Shown: positions 44,694 through 52,525 of the stretch, piece by piece | Position numbering within the stretch: the stretch's first letter is position 1 | How the letters are laid out: each line of letters starts with the position of its first letter | Source of the DNA: Lachnospiraceae bacterium | GTDB lineage: Bacteria > Bacillota > Clostridia > Lachnospirales > Lachnospiraceae | Assembly (NCBI GenBank): GCA_021202635.1 | Contig: JAJQCQ010000071.1 | Location: 1 to 53,056 of the forward strand | DNA length: 53,056 bases | Direction: 5' to 3' | The notes under the pieces: generated by a model | The model's input: only the letters and a program-made list of their open reading frames with translations | Databases searched by the model: none | What the model was told of the DNA's origin: nothing | Translations under genes and position numbers: made by a program

Positions 44694-44822
44694 AAATGAT
44701 TGTTCAAACACCAGTATGCACCAGATAGAATGAAAAAGGTAGTTGTAGGAAGTGAGACATAACATCTTGCACATGCTGCTATTCTGAATCGTTATCTTTT
44801 TGTTATGGAAAGGGGACAGTAT

Positions 44823-45416
44823 ATGGGAAAAATTTTGATTCTGATCATTGATATGCAATACGGATTTCAGAACGCAAACACGGAGGGACTGGACCGGAAA
44901 ATCCTGTGCTTCCTGGATCAGCTGGAAAAGAAAGCCGCCAACGTCCGGATCGCCGGGACCTGCTATGTAAATCATGAACAGACCGCCTGCTATCGGTTTG
45001 AGGGGTGGAAAGCCTGTATGGACGGAACAAAAGAGGCTGAGATTCTTGATTCGCTGCGGCCGCGGATGCAGCGAGTTTTCAGAAAGGATAAATTCAGCTG
45101 CTGGAATGAGGAAATGAAACAGTTTGTGCGCGAAAATGACATCGAAAAGGTCTATTTTACCGGCGTCAATACCGGGTGCTGTGTACTGCACAGTGCGTTT
45201 GATTTTTACAATGATCTGGTGGACTGCTCCGTGATTGAGGATCTCTGCGCTTCTACATCCGGAATCAGAGAGCATGAAGCGGCGCTCGTTGTCCTCAAAA
45301 GCTGTATTACGAAGGAACGGGTGATTCTGGCGGAGCGGGCGGCAGAGCAGATTGCTACAGAAAAATATCATTCCGGAGGAAGAAGCCTATGCGGCAAACT
45401 GTATCTGGGTGAATGA
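44823..45416 (+). CDS. Isochorismatase-family cysteine hydrolase, altered C-terminus
   Basis: A 197-residue cysteine hydrolase of the isochorismatase-like fold. The catalytic Asp is in ILIIDMQYGF, the Lys probably in FRKDKFSCW, and the Cys in the GVNTGCCVLHSAFD cis-peptide region. The family includes nicotinamidases, N-carbamoyl hydrolases and others; substrate cannot be told. After about residue 180 (AERAAEQIATEKY) the sequence reads SGGRSLCGKLYLGE, which is a frame-shifted reading of the DDAH fragment that follows. The original end of the gene was therefore probably replaced by a deletion. ATG 44823 follows AAAGGGGAC. The domain core is complete, so it may still work. Confidence 0.8.
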   Translation: MGKILILIIDMQYGFQNANTEGLDRKILCFLDQLEKKAANVRIAGTCYVNHEQTACYRFEGWKACMDGTKEAEILDSLRPRMQRVFRKDKFSCWNEEMKQFVRENDIEKVYFTGVNTGCCVLHSAFDFYNDLVDCSVIEDLCASTSGIREHEAALVVLKSCITKERVILAERAAEQIATEKYHSGGRSLCGKLYLGE

Positions 45417-45552
45417 TCATGTAATTGTCCCGGCAAATTTCCCAAAGACGGCACAGATTGTAAGGAATGCCGGGTATGATGTGATTCTTGTCGACACCTC
45501 AGAATACAGGAAAATCGATGGCGGACTGAGCTGTTTGAGCCTGCGGTTCTGA
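45352..45552 (+). pseudogene. C-terminal fragment of DDAH/arginine-deiminase-like enzyme
   Basis: The last 60 codons of an amidinotransferase-fold hydrolase remain: EEEAYAANCIWVNDHVIVPA, then NFPKTAQIVRNAGYDVILVDTSEYRKIDGGLSCLSLRF. This is the C-terminus of dimethylarginine dimethylaminohydrolase relatives, including the catalytic Cys in GGLSCLS. The remaining three quarters of the protein, with the other catalytic residues, is missing. The fragment overlaps the isochorismatase frame at its 3' end, consistent with a deletion that joined two neighbouring genes near 45350-45375. Confidence 0.75.
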
Positions 45553-45588
45553 CGTGAAAAAGAATTGTCATTCATTTCCGCGAGAAAA

Positions 45589-45627
45589 CCCGCAGATCGG
45601 CCATTTCAGACTGGTCTGCGGGCGAGT
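45589..45627 (+). terminator. Terminator after DDAH fragment
   Basis: CCCGCAGA and TCTGCGGG form an 8-bp stem, extended inside by GGCCA/TGG pairs, followed by CGAGTTTAT. Likely the original terminator of the lost gene. Confidence 0.6.
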
Positions 45628-45711
45628 TTATCCCGTTTTAAGTTGGTTTGATAAAATGGTGTAGAAAGTGGTGTAGAGGAGAAAATGGTTTATATACATG
45701 GCGAGTGCGTG

Positions 45712-45737
45712 AGCAATCAGAAAGATTGCTTTTTTTT
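45712..45737 (+). terminator. Intrinsic terminator before AAA-like ATPase
   Basis: AGCAATC, a five-base loop, GATTGCT, then a run of eight T. A 34-codon frame with GAGGAG starts at 45685 and crosses it, but the terminator is the simpler reading. Confidence 0.8.
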
Positions 45738-45852
45738 GTATGGTAAGAATCGATACAGTGTGTTATACTTTACAGTAAGTTCGAAATAGTGTGTGGCTAA
45801 GACAGTGGAAATGTTCTGCCGTATGAAGCAGGAAAATGAGGAGGTGCAGGAC

Positions 45853-47553
45853 ATGGGATATTATCTGAATCCGGAAGACATTCTTGATATTTACAGAAGA
45901 GAAACCGTAAAACCCTATTTTGTGGATAAAACGGAAATGATCAATGAATTAATTCCTCTCGTAGAGCAGCAGGGCAGTTGTATTTCTGTCACGAGGCCAC
46001 GAAGATTTGGAAAATCTGTGGTGGCCGCGATGCTTGGCTCTTTTTGGGGCAAGGGAGTGGACGGGACCGAGGTGTTTGCCCATCTTAAGGTAGCTGAGAT
46101 TGAGGGATACAAAAAGCATTTGAACCAGCATAATCTGATTTATATTGATTTTAGCAGGGATGTAGCAGACTGTGCTTCCTATAGCCAGTACATTGCGATT
46201 ATAAAGAGACGGTTAACACGTGATCTAAAAAGGGCATATCCGGAAGCTGAGATTGATGAAGAAGATTCGATGGGGGCTATTTTGCGAACTGTCTCACTGG
46301 CGTATAACAATGAAAAGTTTTTGCTGATATTTGATGAGTGGGATTATATATTCCATAAGGATTATTTCACGGAGTCAGACAGAGGAAAATACGCTGCTTT
46401 TCTTGGGGATATGACCAAAGGCAGGGCATATGTTGAAATGGCATACCTGACCGGTGTCCTTCCGATAAAAAAATATTCTGCCAGCGATACGATGAACCAT
46501 TTTGTGGAGTACAATATGGCGAACAGCATCCGGTTTCGGGAATATTTTGGATTTACAAACGCTGAGGTGGATGAGCTGTATCGGCGTTATCTGAGAATAA
46601 CTCCGACCCCCTTTGTGTCCCGCGAGGATTTGGCAGACTGGTATGATGGTTACCGTGCAGAGCTGTCTCCTCGCTCCTCTCAGGGGCAGGCTTTGCAGCC
46701 TGTTGAGAGAAACACTGTGCATTTGTATGAAATCCATCAAGGAAGAAGAGAAAGCATTTATAATCCGAACTCTGTCGTACTGGCTCTTACAGAAAATATG
46801 GTCAGTGATTACTGGCCAAAAGCCGGTGAGTATGAGGAGTTGAAAGACTATGTTCTGAATGATATAGACGGTGTGAGAGAAGCCATTATGCTGCTTGTAG
46901 CTGGTGAACCGGTGAAGGCGAATATATCAGAGTATGCTACGACTGCACCTGTCCTCAGGAGACGGAACGAGATACTGTCAGCTATGACAGTGTATGGATA
47001 TCTGAATTATTGCGATGGGTGTGTGCGGATTCCAAACAGGGAACTGTGGGAAGAATTCAACAGGATTATCCAGGAGGAGCCGAAATACAGCTATATGCGT
47101 GAGCTTGAAAAAGAATCTGCGCGCATTCTGCAGGCGACTTACGACGGGGACGAAGACACGGTTGGAAAAGTGCTGTCAATTGTACACACGACGGAATCTC
47201 CGCTAAAAGCGTATAATGATGAAGCAGAACTTTCAGGTAGTGTGAAGCTTGCTTATATCGCTGCGAGAAACAAATATAATATGGAACGAGAAGATCAGGC
47301 TGGTATCGGCTATGTAGATTATATCTTTTATCCTCATAATCGTTCAGATGATGGCATCATCATAGAACTGAAAGTAGATGATTCCCCTGAAACCGCCCTG
47401 CAGCAGATCAAGGACAAGAATTATGCTCTGAAATTCCAGGGAAAAATGGGAGAAGCTCCGAAAACTACCGGAAGGATTATTCTGGTCGGGATTGGTTACT
47501 ACCGTAAGGATAAAGTGCATCGGTGCAGGATTGAGGTGCTACGCTTAAAGTAA
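45853..47553 (+). CDS. AAA-like ATPase with PD-(D/E)XK domain (DUF1703 type)
   Basis: A 566-residue protein of the AAA-ATPase_like/DUF1703 family (PF09820 with PF08011). The N-terminus YYLNPEDILDIYRRETVKPYFVDKTEMI leads to Walker A TRPRRFGKS (47-55) and Walker B LLIFDEWDY. The C-terminal nuclease-like domain has the triad Asp489, Glu505 and Lys507 (GYVDYIF...IIELKV). A 25-30 residue insert follows WYDGYRAE before IYNPNSVVLAL, where most members run straight on. The start at 45853 has GAGGAGG; a GTG at 45793 is the alternative. These proteins are numerous in gut anaerobes with unproven function, perhaps selfish or defensive. Composition is more AT-rich than the core genes. Confidence 0.85.
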   Translation: MGYYLNPEDILDIYRRETVKPYFVDKTEMINELIPLVEQQGSCISVTRPRRFGKSVVAAMLGSFWGKGVDGTEVFAHLKVAEIEGYKKHLNQHNLIYIDFSRDVADCASYSQYIAIIKRRLTRDLKRAYPEAEIDEEDSMGAILRTVSLAYNNEKFLLIFDEWDYIFHKDYFTESDRGKYAAFLGDMTKGRAYVEMAYLTGVLPIKKYSASDTMNHFVEYNMANSIRFREYFGFTNAEVDELYRRYLRITPTPFVSREDLADWYDGYRAELSPRSSQGQALQPVERNTVHLYEIHQGRRESIYNPNSVVLALTENMVSDYWPKAGEYEELKDYVLNDIDGVREAIMLLVAGEPVKANISEYATTAPVLRRRNEILSAMTVYGYLNYCDGCVRIPNRELWEEFNRIIQEEPKYSYMRELEKESARILQATYDGDEDTVGKVLSIVHTTESPLKAYNDEAELSGSVKLAYIAARNKYNMEREDQAGIGYVDYIFYPHNRSDDGIIIELKVDDSPETALQQIKDKNYALKFQGKMGEAPKTTGRIILVGIGYYRKDKVHRCRIEVLRLK

Positions 47554-47681
47554 AATATATAAAGGGGAGGATAAGTATGTCAGCGGGGCTTTGAAGAATG
47601 TGGTAAATAAGCCCTTTCCAGGCTCCTGAAAAATGTCTTGACAGCATGCCGTCAGCACACGAACACAATTATTATGAGACG

Positions 47682-47717
47682 AAAAAGGAAGAATTACATT
47701 TTAATTCTTCCTTTTTT
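47682..47717 (+). terminator. Terminator downstream of AAA-like ATPase
   Basis: AAAAAGGAAGAATTA and TAATTCTTCCTTTTT form a perfect 15-bp stem with a five-base loop and end in a T run. Confidence 0.85.
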
Positions 47718-47936
47718 ATTAAAATAATATAATTTACACACTTGAATTCCAATGGTCGGATGATTTACACAGATTGTAGCTCATTTAACTGATTCGTGGT
47801 CAGGCATTGTATGGAGTATTGCTGAATGCAGGCAGTTTTACGGAAAATTGTCTGTTAACCAGCTGCCGAGTGTACACATAAAAGCGGGGAAAGATAAACG
47901 TCCGGACAGGTAATGGCCAGCCGCCTGGACACCATA

Positions 47937-47959
47937 TCCCTTAGTAAAATACTAAGGGA
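47937..47959. repeat. 23-bp palindrome flanking integrase, copy 1
   Basis: TCCCTTAGTA, AAA, TACTAAGGGA: a 10-bp perfect stem with a three-base centre. The exact reverse complement is at 49706-49728. GCAGTTTTTT follows, so on the plus strand it can act as a terminator. Confidence 0.75.
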
Positions 47960-48129
47960 GCAGTTTTTTCGTATTGAAAAATATGTTACAATCCTTCAGT
48001 ACGCATGAATTTTACATCACAACGTTCCTGCTGTCAAGACATGTAGCGGGAACTTACCTGTTTTTTACCTGCTTCTTGCTAGAATATACGTTGCATATGG
48101 GTATAAGAATTAATAACACTTTTATTGCC

Positions 48130-48151
48130 AGTGGTCGAATTCGTGGTCAGA
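48130..48151 (+). repeat. GTGGTC double site before integrase
   Basis: AGTGGTCGAATTCGTGGTCA and two more bases: two GTGGTC units six bases apart. A near-copy with seven-base spacing is at 49630-49652 after the integrase gene. Here the site also sits in a 10-bp hairpin (AGTGGTCGAA / TTCGGCCACT, 48130-48162) whose loop holds CGTGGTCAGA. Confidence 0.6.
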
Positions 48152-48321
48152 GTTCGGCCACTTTCTTATAAATGCCGGAAGCAGACAGCAGTACCCTGTT
48201 CAGACCAATGCCTGCAGGCATAGGGAACATATTATTATTCTGGCCCGGTCACATACCAGAGATGGTTCAGCAAAAATATTTTTCATGATGTGGCTTTGAA
48301 CGAGGAAGAGAGGGAAGGGAA

Positions 48322-49551
48322 ATGGGAAGACGAGGAGAAAATATCCGCAAAAGGAAAGACGGGCGCTGGGAAGCGCGGGTAATCTGCGGCCGGCCTGTAA
48401 ATGGCCGGACAAATTACAAATATCTGTACAGCCGCACTTATCAGGGAGCCAGGAACCTTAAAAAAAGCTTCCTGGCTGATCTGGATACAAAGCCGGGTAC
48501 AGATCAGGATACAGCATCAGCATCCTTAATCACTTCCCTGGCAGGCATGTCAGACACTCCTGTTCCGGCTGATGTCAGGCCGTCAGCAAAGGAAGAAAAA
48601 TCCCCTGTTCTCTTCCGCATGGTGGCTGAAGAATGGCTGGAGAGCAAAAAACTTTCCGTCAAAGAATCCTCTTACGCGGTCTATTCCCTTATGGTTAAAA
48701 AGCACATTCTTCCGGAATTTGGCAGCCTGCCCATCGATGAAGTAAATTCAGACAGGATCGGAAATCTGCTTCTAAATAAGAAAGAACACGGCCGTATCCG
48801 TAACGGAGGCCGTCTTTCTGACAAGACCGTTTCTGAAATCAAGGGAATCCTGAACCGGATCCTCCGTTTTGCAAAAAACCGGAAACTCATTGAGGCTGTA
48901 CCGGAGTCCATACCGGTCAGTGTGAAACAGGCGCCGATTGTCGTCCTGACAAAGCAGGAACAGGAATTAATGGAAGCGGATGCCTTAAAGGAAGACACTC
49001 CTTTTACCCTGGGTATACTCCTCTGCCTGAATACAGGCATACGAGAAGGGGAACTCTGCGGCCTGCGTTGGACGGATTTTGACTGGGGGAGCGGGACACT
49101 TTCTATCAGCAGGACGGTCTCCCGCATTTCCAATGTCGGTACGGAATCTGGTCCCAGAACCAGGGTAGTCGTCGGAAAACCCAAAACCGATTGTTCCATC
49201 CGGACAATTCCGATCCCTTCTGACATCATACCTTATCTGAAAGAACGTGCTCTGACAGGGGATGAATATGTCGTTACAGGCAGTGAAAAATTCATGGAAC
49301 CCAGGGTATGCCGCGACCGGTTCCGGCGTTTTGAAAGACGCGCCAGAGTGAAGCATCACAATTTTCATGTCCTGCGCCATACATTTTCCACGACCTGCGT
49401 GGAGCGCGGCATCAGTATTAAAATTCTCAGCGAAATCCTTGGACATTCTGATATAAAGATTACCCTTCAGCGGTATGTACACCCCTCACTGGAATCGAAA
49501 AAAGCGGAAATAAACAAACTGCCAACTTTTATGAGCCGCAGGCAGGAATAA
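48322..49551 (+). CDS. Tyrosine-type site-specific integrase
   Basis: A 409-residue phage/ICE-type integrase. The N-terminal arm-binding domain (RRGENIRKRKDGRWEARVICG) resembles the AP2-like domain of Tn916-type integrases. A Ser/Thr/Pro-rich linker (about 55-95), the core-binding domain (about 96-195) and the catalytic domain follow. Catalytic residues are Arg241 (TGIREGELCGLRW), Lys288 (GKPKTD), His349 and Arg352 (HVLRHTF), His375 (LGHSD) and nucleophile Tyr385 (TLQRYVHPS). All are present, so it should be active. AGAGGGAAGGGAA lies before ATG 48322. No excisionase gene is seen beside it. Confidence 0.93.
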   Translation: MGRRGENIRKRKDGRWEARVICGRPVNGRTNYKYLYSRTYQGARNLKKSFLADLDTKPGTDQDTASASLITSLAGMSDTPVPADVRPSAKEEKSPVLFRMVAEEWLESKKLSVKESSYAVYSLMVKKHILPEFGSLPIDEVNSDRIGNLLLNKKEHGRIRNGGRLSDKTVSEIKGILNRILRFAKNRKLIEAVPESIPVSVKQAPIVVLTKQEQELMEADALKEDTPFTLGILLCLNTGIREGELCGLRWTDFDWGSGTLSISRTVSRISNVGTESGPRTRVVVGKPKTDCSIRTIPIPSDIIPYLKERALTGDEYVVTGSEKFMEPRVCRDRFRRFERRARVKHHNFHVLRHTFSTTCVERGISIKILSEILGHSDIKITLQRYVHPSLESKKAEINKLPTFMSRRQE

Positions 49552-49629
49552 ATAAGCTCTTCCGATATATGGAAAACCAGAGCAGACGAAGATGCATGCG
49601 TCAGAAAAATGAAACCTGGAAGCATTCAG

Positions 49630-49652
49630 AGTGGTCAGTTTTCGTGGTCAGA
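49630..49652 (+). repeat. GTGGTC double site after integrase
   Basis: AGTGGTCAGTTTTCGTGGTC followed by AGA: the counterpart of the site at 48130-48151. Its second GTGGTC lies in the loop of a different small hairpin (AGTTTT / AAAACT), so the loop sequence CGTGGTCAGA is kept while the stem differs. Confidence 0.6.
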
Positions 49653-49705
49653 AAAACTCCTTTGAAGCAGAAAAGCCGCAGGAGAAAGGGCTTCGGGATG
49701 GTTAC

Positions 49706-49728
49706 TCCCTTAGTATTTTACTAAGGGA
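49706..49728. repeat. 23-bp palindrome flanking integrase, copy 2
   Basis: TCCCTTAGTA, TTT, TACTAAGGGA: the exact reverse complement of the copy at 47937-47959. No T run follows on the plus strand. Confidence 0.75.
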
Positions 49729-49871
49729 CAGCCCTGATGCGCGGGAACAATCCGGCCTGCATATGGTCCGGTCTTCTTGGGTGAATTTTATACCCAAACC
49801 GCGCAGATGTACAGAATATATTTTCCAGGGGTCAGAGCTCTGGTACAAATTCCTGTCACTGGCCACATGTC

Positions 49872-49955
49872 GCTTCGCCGCTGTTACTGGTAAAGGATGT
49901 CATCTTATTTCAGCCTGCCCAAAAACGGACAGGATGGCGAAGCTATGCGTTTTTT
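49872..49955 (+). promoter_or_regulatory. Structured leader of helicase gene, possible attenuator
   Basis: GCTTCGCC at 49872-49879 pairs with GGCGAAGC at 49936-49943, enclosing a second hairpin (CCTG-CC / GG-CAGG, about 49914-49933). TTTTTT follows at 49950-49955, immediately before the ribosome binding site GGAGGTGAGG. A hairpin and T run so close to the start codon would suit attenuation. Confidence 0.45.
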
Positions 49956-49966
49956 CGGAGGTGAGG

Positions 49967-52279
49967 ATGTTGGAAGTTGAACTGTATGATCATAACCAGT
50001 CAGCATATGACGCTGCCGTGGCTATGATGGAAAAGACCGGAAAGGCGGCTGTCATCCATCCGACAGGGACTGGGAAATCATTCATCGGATTCCGGCTCTG
50101 TGCAGACTATCCGGAAAAACAGATCCTCTGGCTTTCCCCTTCGGAATACATCTTCCGTACACAGCTGGAAAACCTGCAGGCAGAAACCGGCGGCGAAATC
50201 CCGGAGAACATCTGCTTCTGTACTTATGCGAAGCTGATGCTGATGGCTGATGCGGAAATTACGGAAATGGCTCCGTCCTATATCATCCTGGATGAGTTTC
50301 ACCGCTGCGGCGCAAAAATGTGGGGGCAGGGGGTGCTGCGGCTCCTTTCTGCATTTCCGGAAGTCCCGGTTCTCGGGCTGTCTGCCACTAATATCCGTTA
50401 TCTGGACAACCAGCGGGATATGGCCGATGAACTTTTTGACGGGAATATCGCTTCTGAAATGGGCCTTGGCGAGGCGATTGTCAGGGGAATCCTGAATCCT
50501 CCCAAATACGTCCTTTCTGTTTATTCCTGGCAGAAGGATTTGATAATGTATGAGAAGCGCATCTGGCAGAGCAGGAACAAGCTGGTCCGGGATGAGTGTG
50601 AGCGGTATCTGGAGGAGCTGCGCCGTGCCCTGGATATGGCGGATGGGCTGGATGTTATTTTTGATAAACATATGGCAGACCGGACAGGGAAGTATATTAT
50701 CTTCTGCTCAAGCAAGGAGCATATGGATGAGATGATGCGACACGTGGATTGGTTTGCGAAGGTAGATGCACATCCACATGTCTACTCCCTCTATTCCAGC
50801 GACCCGGGGGCTGACCGGGAGTTTGACGATTTCCGGAATGACCATGACGACACGCATCTGCGGCTCCTCTACTGCATTGATGCACTGAACGAAGGAGTCC
50901 ACATCGAAGATATCAGCGGGGTCATCCTTTTGCGGCCGACGGTTTCCCCGATTGTCTACAAGCAGCAGATCGGCAGGGCTTTGTCGGCAAGCAGGAAGAA
51001 AAATGCCGTTATCTTCGACATTGTTGCAAATTTAAATTCCCTGTGGAGCGTCAGTGAGATTGAAGAGGAGATGCAGCTGGTCACGTCCTATTACCGAAGT
51101 CTTGGGGAGGGTGGGATGATCGTTAACGAGCATTTCCGGATTATCGATGAGATGCATGACTGCCGCGTCCTGTTTGAAAAGCTGAATGACACGCTGTCTG
51201 CGTCCTGGGACTTGATGTTTGAACAGGCAGAAGCTTTTTACAGGGAAAACGGGAACCTGGAAGTCCCTTACCGATATGTTACGGAGGATGGCTACGCCCT
51301 CGGCAACTGGATTTCTAACCAGAGAAAACTTCGGAAAGGAAAAATTTCCGGTTCACTTTCGGAAGAGCGTATCCGCAGGCTTGATTCCATCGGCATGCGC
51401 TGGGAGGCTGTAAATGACCTGGCCTGGGAAAGGAACTATGCTGCGGCAAAACGGTACCATGATAAATACGGGAACCTGAATCCGTCGGCAAAGTATGTGG
51501 ATGAAGAAGGGGTTGCCCTGGGTGCATGGATCTCTGATATACGTGCCTGTGAAAATGCCGGGGCACGCCAGAAGTACCTGACTCCCGAACGGATCCAGAA
51601 ACTGAATGATCTGGGCATGGTCTGGGATGCTTTGGACTATTTCTGGGAACGAAACTATGCGGCTGCTTACCGGTATTACCTGGAAAACCGCAACCTGGAT
51701 GTCCCGGCCGGATATGTGACCGAAGATGGGATCCGCCTTGGTACATGGATCTACCGGCTCCGTTCCCTGCGTGCCGGAACTGCAAAAGGAACCCCGCCTG
51801 ATGAAGACCAGGTGAAAAGGCTGGATGCGATCGGTATGAACTGGGAAAATCAGTTTGAAAACAAATGGGAAAAGGGGTTCCAGGCAGCTACTGATTATAT
51901 GAAAGAATACGGAAATCTGATGGTTCCGACAAAGTATGTTACTAAAAACGGCCTGCATCTGGGAACCTGGATAACGCGGCAGCGTGACCAGTATAAAAAA
52001 GGGCGGCTTTCCGAGGAACGCACCCGGCGGCTGGATAAGCTCTGCGAAAACTGGCGGGCGGATAGCTGGAGTGTAAGATATGCTTTGATAAAAGAATGGT
52101 ACATGGAGAAAGGAAGCCTGAATATTCCAAAAGAGGCTTCCGTTAAGGGAGTTCGGATTGGGGCATGGATCATCAGGCAGAAAAAGCAGATGAAAGCCGG
52201 AAATCTTACAGAGGAACAAACTCAGCTTCTTTCAGAACTCCCGTTAGAACAGGTGGCGGTATCAAATGAGAAAAAATGA
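49967..52279 (+). CDS. Superfamily II helicase with five helicase-associated repeats
   Basis: A 770-residue protein. The N-terminal helicase core has a Q-like start (LYDHNQSAYDAAVAMM), Walker A HPTGTGKS (31-38), the DExH box DEFH (109-112), LSAT (139-141), and in the second RecA domain IIFCSSKEHMDEMM and the arginine-finger motif QIGRALSAS (334-342). The C-terminal half is five tandem helicase-associated (HA, PF03457) repeats of about 65-70 residues, at roughly 413-480, 486-554, 559-626, 633-697 and 700-757. Each has W-x10-YGNL-x-VP-x-YV, LG-W-I-x-x-x-R and LTEERI-x-x-L-x-x-I-G-x-x-W. HA repeats are thought to bind nucleic acid. ATG 49967 follows GGAGGTGAGG. Such proteins often accompany mobile elements; DNA unwinding or defence is inference. 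Confidence 0.88.
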   Translation: MLEVELYDHNQSAYDAAVAMMEKTGKAAVIHPTGTGKSFIGFRLCADYPEKQILWLSPSEYIFRTQLENLQAETGGEIPENICFCTYAKLMLMADAEITEMAPSYIILDEFHRCGAKMWGQGVLRLLSAFPEVPVLGLSATNIRYLDNQRDMADELFDGNIASEMGLGEAIVRGILNPPKYVLSVYSWQKDLIMYEKRIWQSRNKLVRDECERYLEELRRALDMADGLDVIFDKHMADRTGKYIIFCSSKEHMDEMMRHVDWFAKVDAHPHVYSLYSSDPGADREFDDFRNDHDDTHLRLLYCIDALNEGVHIEDISGVILLRPTVSPIVYKQQIGRALSASRKKNAVIFDIVANLNSLWSVSEIEEEMQLVTSYYRSLGEGGMIVNEHFRIIDEMHDCRVLFEKLNDTLSASWDLMFEQAEAFYRENGNLEVPYRYVTEDGYALGNWISNQRKLRKGKISGSLSEERIRRLDSIGMRWEAVNDLAWERNYAAAKRYHDKYGNLNPSAKYVDEEGVALGAWISDIRACENAGARQKYLTPERIQKLNDLGMVWDALDYFWERNYAAAYRYYLENRNLDVPAGYVTEDGIRLGTWIYRLRSLRAGTAKGTPPDEDQVKRLDAIGMNWENQFENKWEKGFQAATDYMKEYGNLMVPTKYVTKNGLHLGTWITRQRDQYKKGRLSEERTRRLDKLCENWRADSWSVRYALIKEWYMEKGSLNIPKEASVKGVRIGAWIIRQKKQMKAGNLTEEQTQLLSELPLEQVAVSNEKK

Positions 52280-52525
52280 ATCAAGATGTATTTGGCAGCG
52301 GCAGAATGCAGGAATGAGTATGGTATGAAAAATACAGCATATCATTACAAGATTATACAGTTTCGTGTTTTTTTATGACGATGCCAAGCGTAGTTGAACT
52401 GACTTTCCATGCAGGCGATTATAGCAGTGAAAGAGAGAAAATCCCTGCCTGATAAATACTTTGGCTAATAAAAACAGGTCGGCTTTTCGCGTCGGAAGCT
52501 GCCTGAAACGAAAGAGAGTGGGTTA

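Larger units (their letters stand above)
47554..48321. other. 768-base non-coding interval before integrase
   Basis: This gap starts with a good ribosome binding site and ATG (AAGGGGAGGATAAGTATG, ATG 47577) that opens only five codons (MSAGL), so it looks like the truncated start of a lost gene. It then holds a terminator (47682-47717), a lone TTCGTGGTCAG half-site (47793-47803), palindrome copy 1 (47937-47959), the first GTGGTC double site (48130-48151) and a 14-bp palindrome ATGCCTGCAGGCAT near 48209-48222. A hydrophobic 65-codon frame at 47974-48171 has no start signal and is probably not a gene. Confidence 0.55.
47937..49728. mobile_element. Candidate integrase cassette bounded by palindromes
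   Basis: A 1.8-kb segment containing one tyrosine integrase gene. Its two ends are the same 23-bp palindrome in opposite orientation, and inside these lies a second pair of repeats in direct orientation. The symmetry suggests a unit that the integrase acts on. Flanking target duplications were not found, and the palindromes may simply be terminators, so the boundaries are provisional. Confidence 0.35.
49552..49966. other. Interval between integrase and helicase
   Basis: 415 bases with the second GTGGTC double site, palindrome copy 2, a hairpin at 49777-49797 (TTGGGT / ACCCAA), a CAGAGCTCTG palindrome near 49837, and the structured leader before the helicase. One frame is open through this whole region into the helicase gene, but it has no start signal or recognisable coding content. 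Confidence 0.5.

Noticed and set aside
45647-45680. Direct repeat TGGTGTAGA, twice
   Set aside because: Two short copies only and no link to the integrase sites; possibly chance.
45685-45789. 34-codon frame MVYIHGECVSNQK... with GAGGAG upstream
   Set aside because: It runs through a clear intrinsic terminator hairpin with T8, and no similarity or second signal supports translation.
47974-48171. 65-codon hydrophobic frame before the integrase
   Set aside because: It needs a TTG start without a ribosome binding site and covers the GTGGTC hairpin.
49631-49966. Upstream extension of the helicase by 112 codons
   Set aside because: The extension covers palindromes and the structured leader, has no homology, and the ATG at 49967 has a near-perfect ribosome binding site.
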